Shown piece by piece: positions 15,249 to 23,338 of a stretch of DNA of 52,240 nt (position 1 is its first letter; each line of letters starts with the position of its first letter). Location of the stretch: the NCBI GenBank assembly GCA_022702125.1, contig JAKOND010000189.1, positions 1-52,240 of the forward strand, read 5' to 3'. The position numbers and the translations under genes are program-made. The notes under the pieces were generated by a model. It was not told where the DNA came from, searched no databases, and saw nothing but the letters and a program-made list of their open reading frames with translations. This stretch comes from Burkholderiaceae bacterium. GTDB taxonomy: Bacteria; Pseudomonadota; Gammaproteobacteria; Burkholderiales; Burkholderiaceae_C.

Positions 15249-18200
15249 TCCTGGGCGGCCCTGTTCTTCGCGGACGTTTTCGCGGGGGCGCGCCCCACGG
15301 CATCGTGCAGCGGCCGCAGCAGCCGGTCGGCCCAGTGCGCGAACGCGCCGCCGGACCACAGGGCGTCGAAATCGGGCCAGGCGCGCAGCAGGTAGGGATT
15401 GCCGTCGCGCTCCGAGAAGCGCTGGTTCTTCGGGTCGTGCAGGTCGTAGCAGTCGCGCGCGGCCTGCAGCGCGTCGTTCGCCCGCGGGCCGGCGGCCTGC
15501 CGGTCGGTCGTCGCCTCGCCCGCGCGGGCCAGCCAGGCGAAGCCGCTGCGCACCGCCAGCGGCAAGGGCTGCCGCATGCCGTGGCGCCAGGCGTCCAGCA
15601 GGTCGCGCCAGTGGCTGCGCGCCTGCCCGGGGTCCAGCGGCGCGAGGCGCACCGTGCCGTTCTTGCCGACGATCACGCTGCACAACGGCGCGCCGCCCAG
15701 GTGCCCGGCCAGGTGCGCCACCCAGAACGGGATCAGCCGGTCGCGCCGGTAGCTGCGGTCCTTGAGCAGGGTGCCGCTTTCGAGCACCACCCGGCCGCGC
15801 TCCCCGGCCGCGTTGCCGCGCAGGCCGCCGAGCCAGTCCGACACCTGCAGCGGGGGCGCGTCGCGCGCGTCCAGCAGGTCCAGCGCCTCGTCGGGCAGGG
15901 GCTGCGGCCATTCGGCCAGCGCCTCGGCATGGCGGGAGAAGAGCTCCTCCATCGGTTCGGCCAGCTCGTCGCCGAGCACGTCCGAGAACGCGCCCCACGG
16001 CAGCTCGCCGCGGCGCTCGATGCGCTCCAGATGGGCGCGGAGCGCGCCCGCACGGCACTGGCCCTGCTCCAGCGCGGCCTTCTGGACCTGCACCAGCTCG
16101 TCCTGCAGGCGCCAGTTGCCCAGCGCATCGATCGCGAAGGGCTCCTGGTCGGAGGACGACAGGTCGGTGCTTTCGAAGGACACGCCCAGGCGCTGGCGGA
16201 AGAAGCTGCGGACCGGGTCCTTGAGGAAATCCGCCAGTTGCCGAAGGGTCAGCGGCTCGTCGACCACGATGGGCTCCAGCGGCGCCGCGCCGGCTTCGGC
16301 GACGTCGGCCGTCCGGGACGGCCCCCCGGGCAGCGCCGCCAGTCCGTCGCGCCATTCCCGCGCGTAGCTGAACAGCCGTCCCTCGCCGCGGAAATACTCG
16401 CGGCTGAAGGGCTGCAGGCGGTGCTCGACGGTCAGGGCCGCCAGCAGGCCCGGGCCGGGCGGAGCCGCCTCGCCCGGCAGGCGCCAGCCGGCGGCCAGGT
16501 GGTCGCGCAGCTGGGCCACCAGGACCGAGGGCGGACGCTCGGTGTTGTCGTGGATGCTGCGCCCCACCCAGCTGATGTGCAGGTGCTCGCGCGCGGACAG
16601 CAGCGCCTCCAGGAACAGGTAGCGGTCGTCCTCCCGGCGCGAACGGTCGCCCGGGCGGTAGTCCCGGACCATCAGGTCGAAGTCCGCGGGCGCCTGGCTG
16701 CGGGGATAGTCGCCGTCGTTCATGCCCAGCAGGCACACTCGCCGGAACGGGATCGCGCGCATCGGCAGCAGCGTGGCGAAGGTCACCGCGCCCACGAGGA
16801 AAGGCTGGGTCAGGCCGGGCTGGTCCATCTGCGCGAGCCACTGTTCGCGCACCACCGACAGCGGCAGGGCCTCGGTCAGTCCGGCGGCGTCGCAGGCGTC
16901 CTGCCACTGCTGCAGCGCATCGTCGAGCCTGCGCAGGGTCAGGCCGTCCGGCCCGTCGCCGGCATCGAAGAAGGCGAGCAGCAGCGCGCGCAGCCGCCCG
17001 CACCAGTCGTCGGGCACGGCGGTCTCGCATAGCTTCCGCCAGGCGTCCTCCAGGCTGTCGAGCAGCCGGGCCAGCGGGCCGAGCAGCGCCGCGTCCAGGC
17101 CGCCCACCTCGTCCAGGGGTTCGATGCCCTCCCACGCCTGCGCGCCGCCCACCGCATAACCGAGCAGCATGCGGCGCAGGCCGAAGAACCAGCTGTTCTG
17201 CTCCGGGGCCTGGGCCAGCCCCAGGCCCCGGCGCTGCGCGGCATGCAGCCCCCAGCGCACGTTCGCCGCGCGGACCCATCGGTGCAGCAGCGGCAGCTGC
17301 GACTCGTCGATGGCGAAGCGCCGGCGCAGCGCGGGCACCTCCAGCCAGTCGAGCAGGTCGCTGACCGCCATGCGCGACTGCGGCAGGCCCAGCAGCTTCT
17401 CCAGGGCGCCCAGCAGCGGATCGCTCTGGCGCGGCCCCCGGTCGGACACGGCGAACGGGATGTGGCGCGCGTCGTCGGGCCCGGGCAGTCCGAAGACGGC
17501 CTGGATGTGCGGCGCGTAGGCGTGGATGTCGGGCACCATCACGATGACGTCGCGCGGGCGCAGCGCCGGGTCGGCGGCGAAGGCGTCGAGCAGCTGGTCG
17601 TGCAGCACCTCCACCTCGCGCTGCGGGCCGTGCGCCACGTGGAAGCGGATCGACGCGTCGGTCCCGGGATCGACGGCCGGCCAGCGCCGACGGGTCTCGG
17701 CCAGCGGGCGCAGGTCGCGGATGTCCTCCTGGAGCTGGTTCAGCAGGCGGGATTCGCCGTTGCTCTCGAACAGGTCGATGCGCTGCTGGACGTCGAGGAA
17801 GCGGTGCTCGTAGCGCTCGCGCTCGTCGTAGGCGTCGAGCAGGCCGATGAAGTCCCGTCCCTGCTTGCCCCAGGCGGCCAGCAGCGGATGCGCATGCAGG
17901 TGCAGCTGCTCTTCGGCGATCAGCGCGGGCATGCCGGTCTTGCGGATCTGGCGCGCGCGCTCTGCGCGCAGCAGGTCCTTGTCGGCGACGATGTCGGACC
18001 AGTAGTGCTCGCACGGGTTGTGCACGCAGACCAGCACCTGGGTCCAGCGCGCCAGGGCGGACAGCACTTCCAGGGACTGCTGCGGCATGGCGGAAACGCC
18101 GAACACCGTGAGCCGCCGCGGGATGCCGGCCGGCCGGCGGTCCTCCGGCATCCGTTGCACGGCCGCCATGAAGCGCCGGTGCACCTCCGCCCGGCTGTCG

Positions 18201-18796
18201 CGTGCCTGCGCGGGGCCGACGTCCTCCCGCAGCGCGCGCCACAGGCAGGACTGCCAGCGCTGCGCCTCGGGCAAGGGCTCGACGCCGCGGCGGCTGGTCT
18301 CGATGGAATCCTTCCCGTCGGCCCAGTCGGCCAGCCAGTCGGCGCGGTAGACCTGGTACTGGTCGTAGAGATCGGCCAGCCGCCCGGCCAGCTGGTAGCG
18401 CTTGCGCAGGTCGCCGTCGCCGTCCAGGAACCGGGCGAGCGGCGCGAAGGACGGATCGGCGAGCAGTTCCGGCAGCAGGCGCATCAGCCGCCAGACCAGC
18501 AGCGGCTTGTCGAACGGCGACTCCGGCGGCACCTCCTCGCCCAGCACCGCCCGGTAGGCCTGCCACACGAAACGGCCGGGCAATCGCATGTCCAGCGCGG
18601 CTGCGATGCCGCAGCCGCCGTCGGCCGCGTCCCGGGCCAGCGCGTGCTTCAGCCACTGCGCGATCCCGTTGCTCTGCACCAGGATCAGCTCGCGCTCCAG
18701 GGGCGCCAGGGGATGGCGCAGCATCCAGGCGACCAGCACGTCGCGCAGGGCCTCCGCATGGTTTCCGTGCACGGCCATCAGGCCCGGGGGAAGCAT
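15245..18796 (-). CDS. recC: Exodeoxyribonuclease V gamma subunit (RecC)
   Basis: Chi-recognition and scaffold subunit of RecBCD, 1183 residues (E. coli 1122). Its opening, LPPGLMAVHGNHAEALRDVL then LVQSNGIAQWLKHALA, and the internal ALARWTQVLVCVHNPCEHYW and LLGMNDGDYPRS segments are RecC hallmarks. The last of these sits in the inactivated helicase fold. I choose the ATG at 18796. A TTG at 18814 in frame (LTTHSAM) is an alternative, and longer versions would reach into the modB promoter region. It begins the recC-recB-recD operon, and no ptrA gene is interposed as there is in E. coli. Divergent from modB with 142 bases between start codons. Confidence 0.94.
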   Translation of the reverse strand: MLPPGLMAVHGNHAEALRDVLVAWMLRHPLAPLERELILVQSNGIAQWLKHALARDAADGGCGIAAALDMRLPGRFVWQAYRAVLGEEVPPESPFDKPLLVWRLMRLLPELLADPSFAPLARFLDGDGDLRKRYQLAGRLADLYDQYQVYRADWLADWADGKDSIETSRRGVEPLPEAQRWQSCLWRALREDVGPAQARDSRAEVHRRFMAAVQRMPEDRRPAGIPRRLTVFGVSAMPQQSLEVLSALARWTQVLVCVHNPCEHYWSDIVADKDLLRAERARQIRKTGMPALIAEEQLHLHAHPLLAAWGKQGRDFIGLLDAYDERERYEHRFLDVQQRIDLFESNGESRLLNQLQEDIRDLRPLAETRRRWPAVDPGTDASIRFHVAHGPQREVEVLHDQLLDAFAADPALRPRDVIVMVPDIHAYAPHIQAVFGLPGPDDARHIPFAVSDRGPRQSDPLLGALEKLLGLPQSRMAVSDLLDWLEVPALRRRFAIDESQLPLLHRWVRAANVRWGLHAAQRRGLGLAQAPEQNSWFFGLRRMLLGYAVGGAQAWEGIEPLDEVGGLDAALLGPLARLLDSLEDAWRKLCETAVPDDWCGRLRALLLAFFDAGDGPDGLTLRRLDDALQQWQDACDAAGLTEALPLSVVREQWLAQMDQPGLTQPFLVGAVTFATLLPMRAIPFRRVCLLGMNDGDYPRSQAPADFDLMVRDYRPGDRSRREDDRYLFLEALLSAREHLHISWVGRSIHDNTERPPSVLVAQLRDHLAAGWRLPGEAAPPGPGLLAALTVEHRLQPFSREYFRGEGRLFSYAREWRDGLAALPGGPSRTADVAEAGAAPLEPIVVDEPLTLRQLADFLKDPVRSFFRQRLGVSFESTDLSSSDQEPFAIDALGNWRLQDELVQVQKAALEQGQCRAGALRAHLERIERRGELPWGAFSDVLGDELAEPMEELFSRHAEALAEWPQPLPDEALDLLDARDAPPLQVSDWLGGLRGNAAGERGRVVLESGTLLKDRSYRRDRLIPFWVAHLAGHLGGAPLCSVIVGKNGTVRLAPLDPGQARSHWRDLLDAWRHGMRQPLPLAVRSGFAWLARAGEATTDRQAAGPRANDALQAARDCYDLHDPKNQRFSERDGNPYLLRAWPDFDALWSGGAFAHWADRLLRPLHDAVGRAPAKTSAKNRAAQE

Positions 18797-18926
18797 CGCA
18801 CTGTGAGTCGTCAAATCATCGTTCCGTTCAGGACCCGATTTTAATGATTCCGCCCCGCACCGACGGCTGCACGGCCATAGCGGCGACGGCGGCGGCGCAG
18901 CGGCGGCGACAGCCGTGCAACAATCG

Positions 18927-18950
18927 CGTTGTATACCCATGAATACTACG
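18927..18950. promoter_or_regulatory. Mo-box-like palindrome overlapping the modB start codon
   Basis: CGTTGTAT (18927-18934) and ATACTACG (18943-18950) form an inverted repeat with 7 of 8 positions matching and an 8-base spacer. The half-site differs by one base from CGTTATAT, the half-site known from ModE operators. The predicted ATG of modB (18939-18941) is in the spacer. A ModE-type regulator is encoded at the end of the same operon, so autoregulation by molybdate status is a reasonable inference. Confidence 0.6.
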
Positions 18951-19622
18951 CCTCCCACCGTCGCCGCCATGGACTGGTTTCCGCTGGGCCTCTCGCTCAA
19001 GGTGGCGGCCCTGGCGACGGTGCTGGCGCTGGTGCTGGGCATCGCCCTGGGCTGGGTCATCGCCCGCAAGCGCTTTCCCGGCCGCAACCTGCTCGAAGCC
19101 GCCTGCATGCTGCCGCTGGTACTGCCGCCGACCGTGATCGGCTACGGCATCCTGGTCCTCGCCGGCCGCCGCGGCCCGCTGGGCGGCTGGCTGCGGGAGC
19201 ACCTGGGCTACACCCTCATCTTCAGCTGGCACGGGGCGGTGGTCGCCTCGGCGGTGGTGGCCTTCCCCCTGGTGCTGAAGTCCGCGAGCGCGGCCTTCGC
19301 CGGGGTGGACCGGTCGCTCGAGGCCGCGGCCCGCACCTTGCGCCAGACACCGCTCTCCGTCTTCCTGCGCATCACCCTGCCCCTGGCCTGGCCCGGCATC
19401 CTGGCGGGCACCCTGCTCGCCTTCGCCCGCGCCATGGGCGAATTCGGCGCCTCCCTGATGGTGGCAGGCTCGATCCCCGGCCAGACCCAGACCCTGTCGA
19501 TGGCCATCTACGACGCCGTGCAGGCAGGCCACGACGACCGGGCGCTGGTGCTGGTCGCGGTCACCTCGCTGCTGTCCATCGCCCTCCTGGTGCTGTCGAA
19601 CCGGCTTTTCTCCAACCGCTGA
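18939..19622 (+). CDS. modB: Molybdate ABC transporter permease ModB
   Basis: Inner-membrane permease of the molybdate importer, 227 residues, with about five to six transmembrane helices. The region FAGVDRSLEAAARTLRQTPLS followed by FLRITLPLAWPGILAG is the EAA loop that docks the ModC ATPase. FARAMGEFGASLMVAGSIPG is highly typical of ModB. The start is not certain. The ATG at 18939 has no clear ribosome site and lies inside the Mo-box-like palindrome; an ATG at 18969 (MDWFPLGLSLKV) would give a shorter protein that still includes the first helix. First gene of modB-modA-modC-modE-like, an order that differs from the usual modABC. Confidence 0.94.
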   Translation: MNTTPPTVAAMDWFPLGLSLKVAALATVLALVLGIALGWVIARKRFPGRNLLEAACMLPLVLPPTVIGYGILVLAGRRGPLGGWLREHLGYTLIFSWHGAVVASAVVAFPLVLKSASAAFAGVDRSLEAAARTLRQTPLSVFLRITLPLAWPGILAGTLLAFARAMGEFGASLMVAGSIPGQTQTLSMAIYDAVQAGHDDRALVLVAVTSLLSIALLVLSNRLFSNR

Positions 19623-19638
19623 CCCGAGGCTCCGCCCC

Positions 19639-20397
19639 ATGCGCATCGCCCACCTCCTTTCCCTCGCTTCCCTGGCCTGCGCGCTGTCGCAGCCGCTGGC
19701 CGCACCGGCACAGCAGATCACCGTTTCGGCGGCCGCCAGCCTGACCGACGCCTTCAAGGAACTGGCGCCGAAATTCGAGGCCGCCCGGCCGGGCGCCACC
19801 GTGCGGTTCAACTTCGTCGCCTCGGGCGTGCTGCTGCAGCAGATCGACCAGGGCGCTCCGGTCGATGTGTTCGCCAGCGCCGACCAGGAAACCATGGACC
19901 GCGCGGCCGACCGGAAACTGATCGCCCCCGGCACCCGCAGGAACTTCGCCGCCAACAGCCTGGTGCTGGTCGAGCCGGCCCGGGGCGGCACCGGCATCAA
20001 GACGCTGCAGGACCTCTCCGGCCCCGCGGTCCAGCGCATCGCGGTGGGCAAGACCGCCACCGTGCCGGTGGGCCGCTACACCCGGCAGGTGCTCGAAAGC
20101 GCCCGTCTCTGGACGACGCTGGAACCGAAATTCGTCCAGGCCGACAGCGTGCGCCAGGTGCTCGATTACGTGGCCCGCGGCGAAGCGGACGCCGGTTTCG
20201 TCTACCGGACCGATGCGCGGATCATGGGCGACAAGGTCAAGGTGGTGCTGGAGCCGTCCGTCGCCACCCCGGTGTCCTACCCGGTCGCGGCGGTCCGGGA
20301 CAGTCCGCAACCGGCGCTGGCGAAGGCGTTCATCGACTTCCTGGGCACCGACGCCGCCCGGCAGACCCTCGACAAGTTCGGCTTCGGCAAGCCGTGA
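19639..20397 (+). CDS. modA: Molybdate-binding periplasmic protein ModA
   Basis: Periplasmic substrate-binding protein of the molybdate importer, 252 residues. A signal peptide (about 1-24, cleavage after APA) is followed by ITVSAAASLTDAFKELAP, the standard ModA opening with the serine residues that bind the oxyanion. ASADQETMD and the aspartate/tyrosine segment GEADAGFVYRTDAR are also family features. It is 16 bases after modB and has a weak GAGG ribosome site. Tungstate is bound by the same family, so molybdate is the most likely but not proven ligand. Confidence 0.95.
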   Translation: MRIAHLLSLASLACALSQPLAAPAQQITVSAAASLTDAFKELAPKFEAARPGATVRFNFVASGVLLQQIDQGAPVDVFASADQETMDRAADRKLIAPGTRRNFAANSLVLVEPARGGTGIKTLQDLSGPAVQRIAVGKTATVPVGRYTRQVLESARLWTTLEPKFVQADSVRQVLDYVARGEADAGFVYRTDARIMGDKVKVVLEPSVATPVSYPVAAVRDSPQPALAKAFIDFLGTDAARQTLDKFGFGKP

Positions 20398-20455
20398 CGG
20401 CGCCACGGCCGGAACGCGGGCAGGCCGCGGCGCCCATACCCGGCGACCGCACGCC

Positions 20456-21286
20456 ATGATCGACATCGACCTGGAACTGTCCGTCGCGGACGGCCGCCGT
20501 CGTTTCGACCTGGGCGTCCGCCTGGCGACCGAGGCGCCTTTCGCCGCGCTCTACGGGCCGTCCGGCGCCGGAAAGTCTTTGACGCTGCAGGCGGTGGCGG
20601 GCTTGCTGCGCCCGGCCACGGGGCATATCCGGATCGACGGGCGCACCCTGTTCGATGCGTCGCGGGGCATCGACCTGCCGACGCCCGCACGCCGGGTGGG
20701 CTACCTGTTCCAGGACTACGCCCTGTTCCCGCACCTCACGGTCTGGCAGAACGTGGCCTTCGGCCTGACCACCTGGTGGCGCCGTCGCCCGTCGGCCCGG
20801 GCGCGGGACGAAGTGCGCGCGCTGCTCGACGGCTTCGGGCTGACGGGGATGGCCGGAAGCCGGCCCCAGGCGCTCTCCGGCGGGCAGCGGCAGCGGGTGG
20901 CCCTGGCGCGCGCCCTGGCCTGCCGCCCGCAGGCGCTGCTGCTGGACGAGCCGTTCGCGGCGTTGAACCCGATGCTGCGCAGTACGCTGCGGCAGGAGCT
21001 GGGCGAGGTCTGCCGCCGCTGGCGCATTCCGGTGCTGATGATCACGCACGATGCGGAAGATGTCCTGGAGCTGGCCGACACGGCCTTTCTCTTCGAGGCG
21101 GGCCGTGTCGTGCGCGAGATCGACATGCGTGCCGGGACCTGCCGCGACACCCTGCTGCAAGGGCTGGGCCTTCCGGCGCCCGAGGTGGAGACGCCGTTGC
21201 GGCAATCGTTGCGCCGCATGCTGGAGGGCGACGATCCACGGTCCGCGCCGGGCGCCAACCCCGCCGCTGCCGCTCGGCTACCCTAG
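20456..21286 (+). CDS. modC: Molybdate ABC transporter ATP-binding protein ModC (short form)
   Basis: ATPase of the molybdate importer, 276 residues. Walker A GPSGAGKS is at 34-41, then the Q-loop FQDYALFPHLTVWQN, the signature [15 protein letters not shown] and Walker B ALLLDEPFAALNP, and the switch histidine in LMITHDAEDVLEL. E. coli ModC has about 350 residues and ends in a molybdate-binding MOP/TOBE domain. Here the protein stops soon after the ATPase core, so that domain is missing. The open frame extends upstream into modA; the ATG at 20456 is chosen because it follows the modA stop and gives MIDIDLELSV. The 58-base gap after modA has no obvious signal. Four bases separate it from the ModE-like gene. 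Confidence 0.93.
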   Translation: MIDIDLELSVADGRRRFDLGVRLATEAPFAALYGPSGAGKSLTLQAVAGLLRPATGHIRIDGRTLFDASRGIDLPTPARRVGYLFQDYALFPHLTVWQNVAFGLTTWWRRRPSARARDEVRALLDGFGLTGMAGSRPQALSGGQRQRVALARALACRPQALLLDEPFAALNPMLRSTLRQELGEVCRRWRIPVLMITHDAEDVLELADTAFLFEAGRVVREIDMRAGTCRDTLLQGLGLPAPEVETPLRQSLRRMLEGDDPRSAPGANPAAAARLP

Positions 21287-21290
21287 CGCC

Positions 21291-21638
21291 ATGTCCTCCG
21301 CCGTCCAGTTCCGCGTCCGCATCTACCGCGGCGACACCACCGCCATCGGGCCGGGCAAGGTCCAGTTGCTGGAAGCCATCGCCGAGACCGGGTCGATCTC
21401 GGCGGCCGCGCGCCAGACCGGCATGTCCTACCGGCGCGCCTGGGTGCTGGTGGACGAGATGAACCGTGCGCTGGTCGCCCCGGCGGTCGACGCGGCCACC
21501 GGCGGCAGCCACGGCGGCGGCACGACGCTCACGGACGTCGGACGCCGGATCGTCCGGCACTACCGCGCCATCGAGGCGGCGGCGCGCTCGGCCGCCGAGG
21601 ACGACATCGCGGCGCTGACCCGGCTCCTGGCGCCCTGA
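21291..21638 (+). CDS. ModE-type winged-helix regulator without molybdate-binding domain
   Basis: A 115-residue protein made only of the N-terminal DNA-binding domain of ModE. IGPGKVQLLEAIAETGSISA and AARQTGMSYRRAWVLVDEMN form the LysR-like helix-turn-helix (about 18-58), and ATGGSHGGGTTLTDVGRRIV is the wing with the typical glycine run. E. coli ModE (262 residues) adds two MOP domains that bind molybdate; they are absent here. It starts four bases after modC and ends the operon. It probably binds the palindrome at 18927-18950, but how it would sense molybdate is not explained by its sequence. The ATG at 21291 is the only sensible start. Confidence 0.88.
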   Translation: MSSAVQFRVRIYRGDTTAIGPGKVQLLEAIAETGSISAAARQTGMSYRRAWVLVDEMNRALVAPAVDAATGGSHGGGTTLTDVGRRIVRHYRAIEAAARSAAEDDIAALTRLLAP

Positions 21639-21668
21639 ACGCAGTCCCGTGCGGAACGCCGCTCCATG

Positions 21669-21702
21669 AAAAAGGCGGCGGCACCGGTCCGGTGCCACCG
21701 CC
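21669..21702 (-). terminator. Rho-independent terminator of the Bax-inhibitor-1 family gene
   Basis: Two 14-base arms (21674-21687 and 21689-21702) pair with one mismatch, and an A5 run at 21669-21673 reads as U5 right after the hairpin on the minus strand. It lies 52 bases past the stop of the minus-strand gene ending at 21754. It could also stop transcripts from the mod operon, but there is no T run on that side. Confidence 0.75.
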
Positions 21703-21753
21703 TCGAATCGCCTGTCCGCAGCCCGGAGGCCGCAGCCCTGCGACGGGAATGCC

Positions 21754-22455
21754 TCAGTCGCGCTCGCCGCCGAAGATGCCCAACAGGGCCAGCAGGCTCT
21801 GGAAAATGTTGAAGGCGCTCAGGTAGAGCGCCAGCGTGGCGCTGATGTAGTTGGTTTCGCCGCCGTCGATGATGCGCTTCAGGTCGAACAGCAGGAAGCC
21901 GCTGAAGATCGCGATCGCGGCAGTGGCGATCACCACCATGCCGGTGGAGGAACCCACGAAGATGTTGATGACCGCACCGGCCATCAGCACCAGGGCGCCC
22001 ACCATCAGCCACTGGCCCATGCCGGCCAGGCTGCGCTTGATGGTGCTGGCGAGGATCGCCATGACGAAGAACACGCCGGCCGTGCCGCCGAAGGCCATCA
22101 TGACCAGGGAAGCGCCGTTGCTGAAGCCGAGCACCATCGCGATCATCCGCGACAGCATCAGGCCCATGAAGAAAGTGAAGCCCAGCAGCACCGGAATGCC
22201 CGCGGCCGAGTTCTTGGTCTTCTCGATGGCGTACATGAAGCCGAAGGCGCCGACCATGAACACCACCAGGCCCAGCCCGCCGGTGAGCGAGCGGGTGATG
22301 CCGGTCGTCACGCCCAGCCAGGCGCCCAGCACCGTGGGGAGCATGCTCAGGGCCAGCAGCCAGAAGGTGTTGCGCATGACGCGCTGCGGCTCGGATCGTT
22401 CCAGTCGGCCGCCGTAGCCGGTGGAGGGGGATGGGATGACGCGGGTGTCGTCCAT
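21754..22455 (-). CDS. Bax inhibitor-1 / YccA family membrane protein
   Basis: An integral membrane protein of 233 residues with seven predicted helices (about 30-50, 55-75, 88-106, 112-134, 144-162, 168-190 and 205-225), separated by short loops. GFTFFMGLMLSRM and LYLSAFNIFQSLLALLGIFG are typical of the BI-1/YccA (TMBIM) family. Bacterial members include YccA, which interacts with FtsH, and YetJ, a calcium-leak channel; which activity applies here is unknown. The ATG at 22455 follows GGAGCACTCC, a clear ribosome site. It is monocistronic, with its own terminator, and divergent from the GlcG/HbpS gene. Confidence 0.9.
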   Translation of the reverse strand: MDDTRVIPSPSTGYGGRLERSEPQRVMRNTFWLLALSMLPTVLGAWLGVTTGITRSLTGGLGLVVFMVGAFGFMYAIEKTKNSAAGIPVLLGFTFFMGLMLSRMIAMVLGFSNGASLVMMAFGGTAGVFFVMAILASTIKRSLAGMGQWLMVGALVLMAGAVINIFVGSSTGMVVIATAAIAIFSGFLLFDLKRIIDGGETNYISATLALYLSAFNIFQSLLALLGIFGGERD

Positions 22456-22539
22456 GGAGTGCTCCTAGTCGTCGATGAAGGCTCGGGGCCTGATACGTTC
22501 ATCTTAGGGGACAGGCCGCCCCCAGATGTAAAAGACCTT

Positions 22540-22569
22540 ATTCCGGTTCTGCTTTGCGCATACCGGAAT
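22540..22569. promoter_or_regulatory. Perfect inverted repeat upstream of the GlcG/HbpS gene
   Basis: ATTCCGGT (22540-22547) and ACCGGAAT (22562-22569) are perfect 8-base inverted repeats with a 14-base spacer, in the 241-base divergent gap between the BI-1 family gene and the GlcG/HbpS gene. The half-sites are about two helical turns apart (22 bases), as expected for a dimeric regulator. No regulator gene is adjacent. Confidence 0.4.
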
Positions 22570-22696
22570 TCAGACTGTCCACTATGGAAAACGCCTAATC
22601 CGCACGGACCGCCTTGCTATGCTTGGCGGCGCCCTTCGCCCGGCCGCCTGCATGCGCGCCGGAGTTTCAATCCATTCCCCTTCCATCGAACAGACC

Positions 22697-23104
22697 ATGA
22701 AAACAACCAGCTCGCTCGAACTCTCCGACGTCAAGAAAATCGCCGCCGCCGCGGAAGCCGAGGCCCTGCGCAACCAGTGGGCGGTCACCATCGCCATCGT
22801 CGACGCGGGCGGACACCTGCTCTGGCTGCAGCGGCTCGACGGCGCCGCGCCGGTGTCTTCCCACATCGCTCCGGCCAAGGCGCACACCGCCGCCCTGGGC
22901 CAGCGCGAAACCAAGGTCTACGAAGACATCATCAACGGCGGCCGCACCGCGTTCCTGACCGCGCCGACCATCGAGGGCCTGCTCGAAGGCGGCGTGCCGA
23001 TCGTCAAGGACGGCTCGGTGATCGGCGCCGTGGGCGTCAGCGGCGTCAAGTCGACCGAGGACGTCCAGATCGCCAAGGCCGGCATCGCCGCACTAGCGAA
23101 CTGA
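22697..23104 (+). CDS. GlcG/HbpS family heme-binding-like protein
   Basis: A 135-residue protein of the GlcG/HbpS family (DUF336). Typical segments are AVTIAIVDAGGHLLWLQRLD, the SHIAPAKAHTAALGQ helix, and PIVKDGSVIGAVGVSG near the C-terminus. There is no signal peptide from the chosen start, so it is probably cytoplasmic. Some members bind heme (Streptomyces HbpS) and others are encoded with glycolate or diol oxidation genes; the biochemical role is not settled. The frame opens 26 codons earlier at 22619, but the ATG at 22697 gives MKTTSSLELSDVKKIAAAAE, the normal family N-terminus. The PQQ dehydrogenase gene starts 234 bases downstream, so the two may be functionally linked. A 9-bp GC hairpin at 23125-23147, without a T run, follows the stop. 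Confidence 0.88.
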   Translation: MKTTSSLELSDVKKIAAAAEAEALRNQWAVTIAIVDAGGHLLWLQRLDGAAPVSSHIAPAKAHTAALGQRETKVYEDIINGGRTAFLTAPTIEGLLEGGVPIVKDGSVIGAVGVSGVKSTEDVQIAKAGIAALAN

Positions 23105-23338
23105 TACGGGAGGCATCTGCCGGATCGGCCGGGGGATGCCCGGCCGACCCGGACCGCATGACGAGTCGCGACGCGTCGATGTCCCGCCTTCCCGCGCTCG
23201 ACCAGGCACTCCGCTGCCTGGGCTTTCCGAGCCGCCCGACACCGCAGTGTCGATACCCGACCCCTCCCTCGCACGCTCTTTCGGGACCGTGCGCCATCGG
23301 CATTTCCGCAGAGATCACACACATAACAAGGAATTCGC

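Noticed and set aside
11106-15395. Plus-strand open frame of 1429 codons opposite recB and recD
   Set aside because: It is antisense to intact recB/recD with all helicase and nuclease motifs, has Arg/Gln-rich composition without domains, and such frames are common in very GC-rich DNA.
17243-18844. Plus-strand open frame opposite recC, 533 codons
   Set aside because: Shadow of recC with biased composition.
21241-21300. Extension of modC into the ModE-like gene as one fusion protein
   Set aside because: A stop follows ARLP at 21286 and the regulator starts with its own ATG in another frame.
23125-23147. GC hairpin after the GlcG/HbpS gene as a terminator
   Set aside because: Nine-bp stem but no T run on either side, so it is not a convincing intrinsic terminator.
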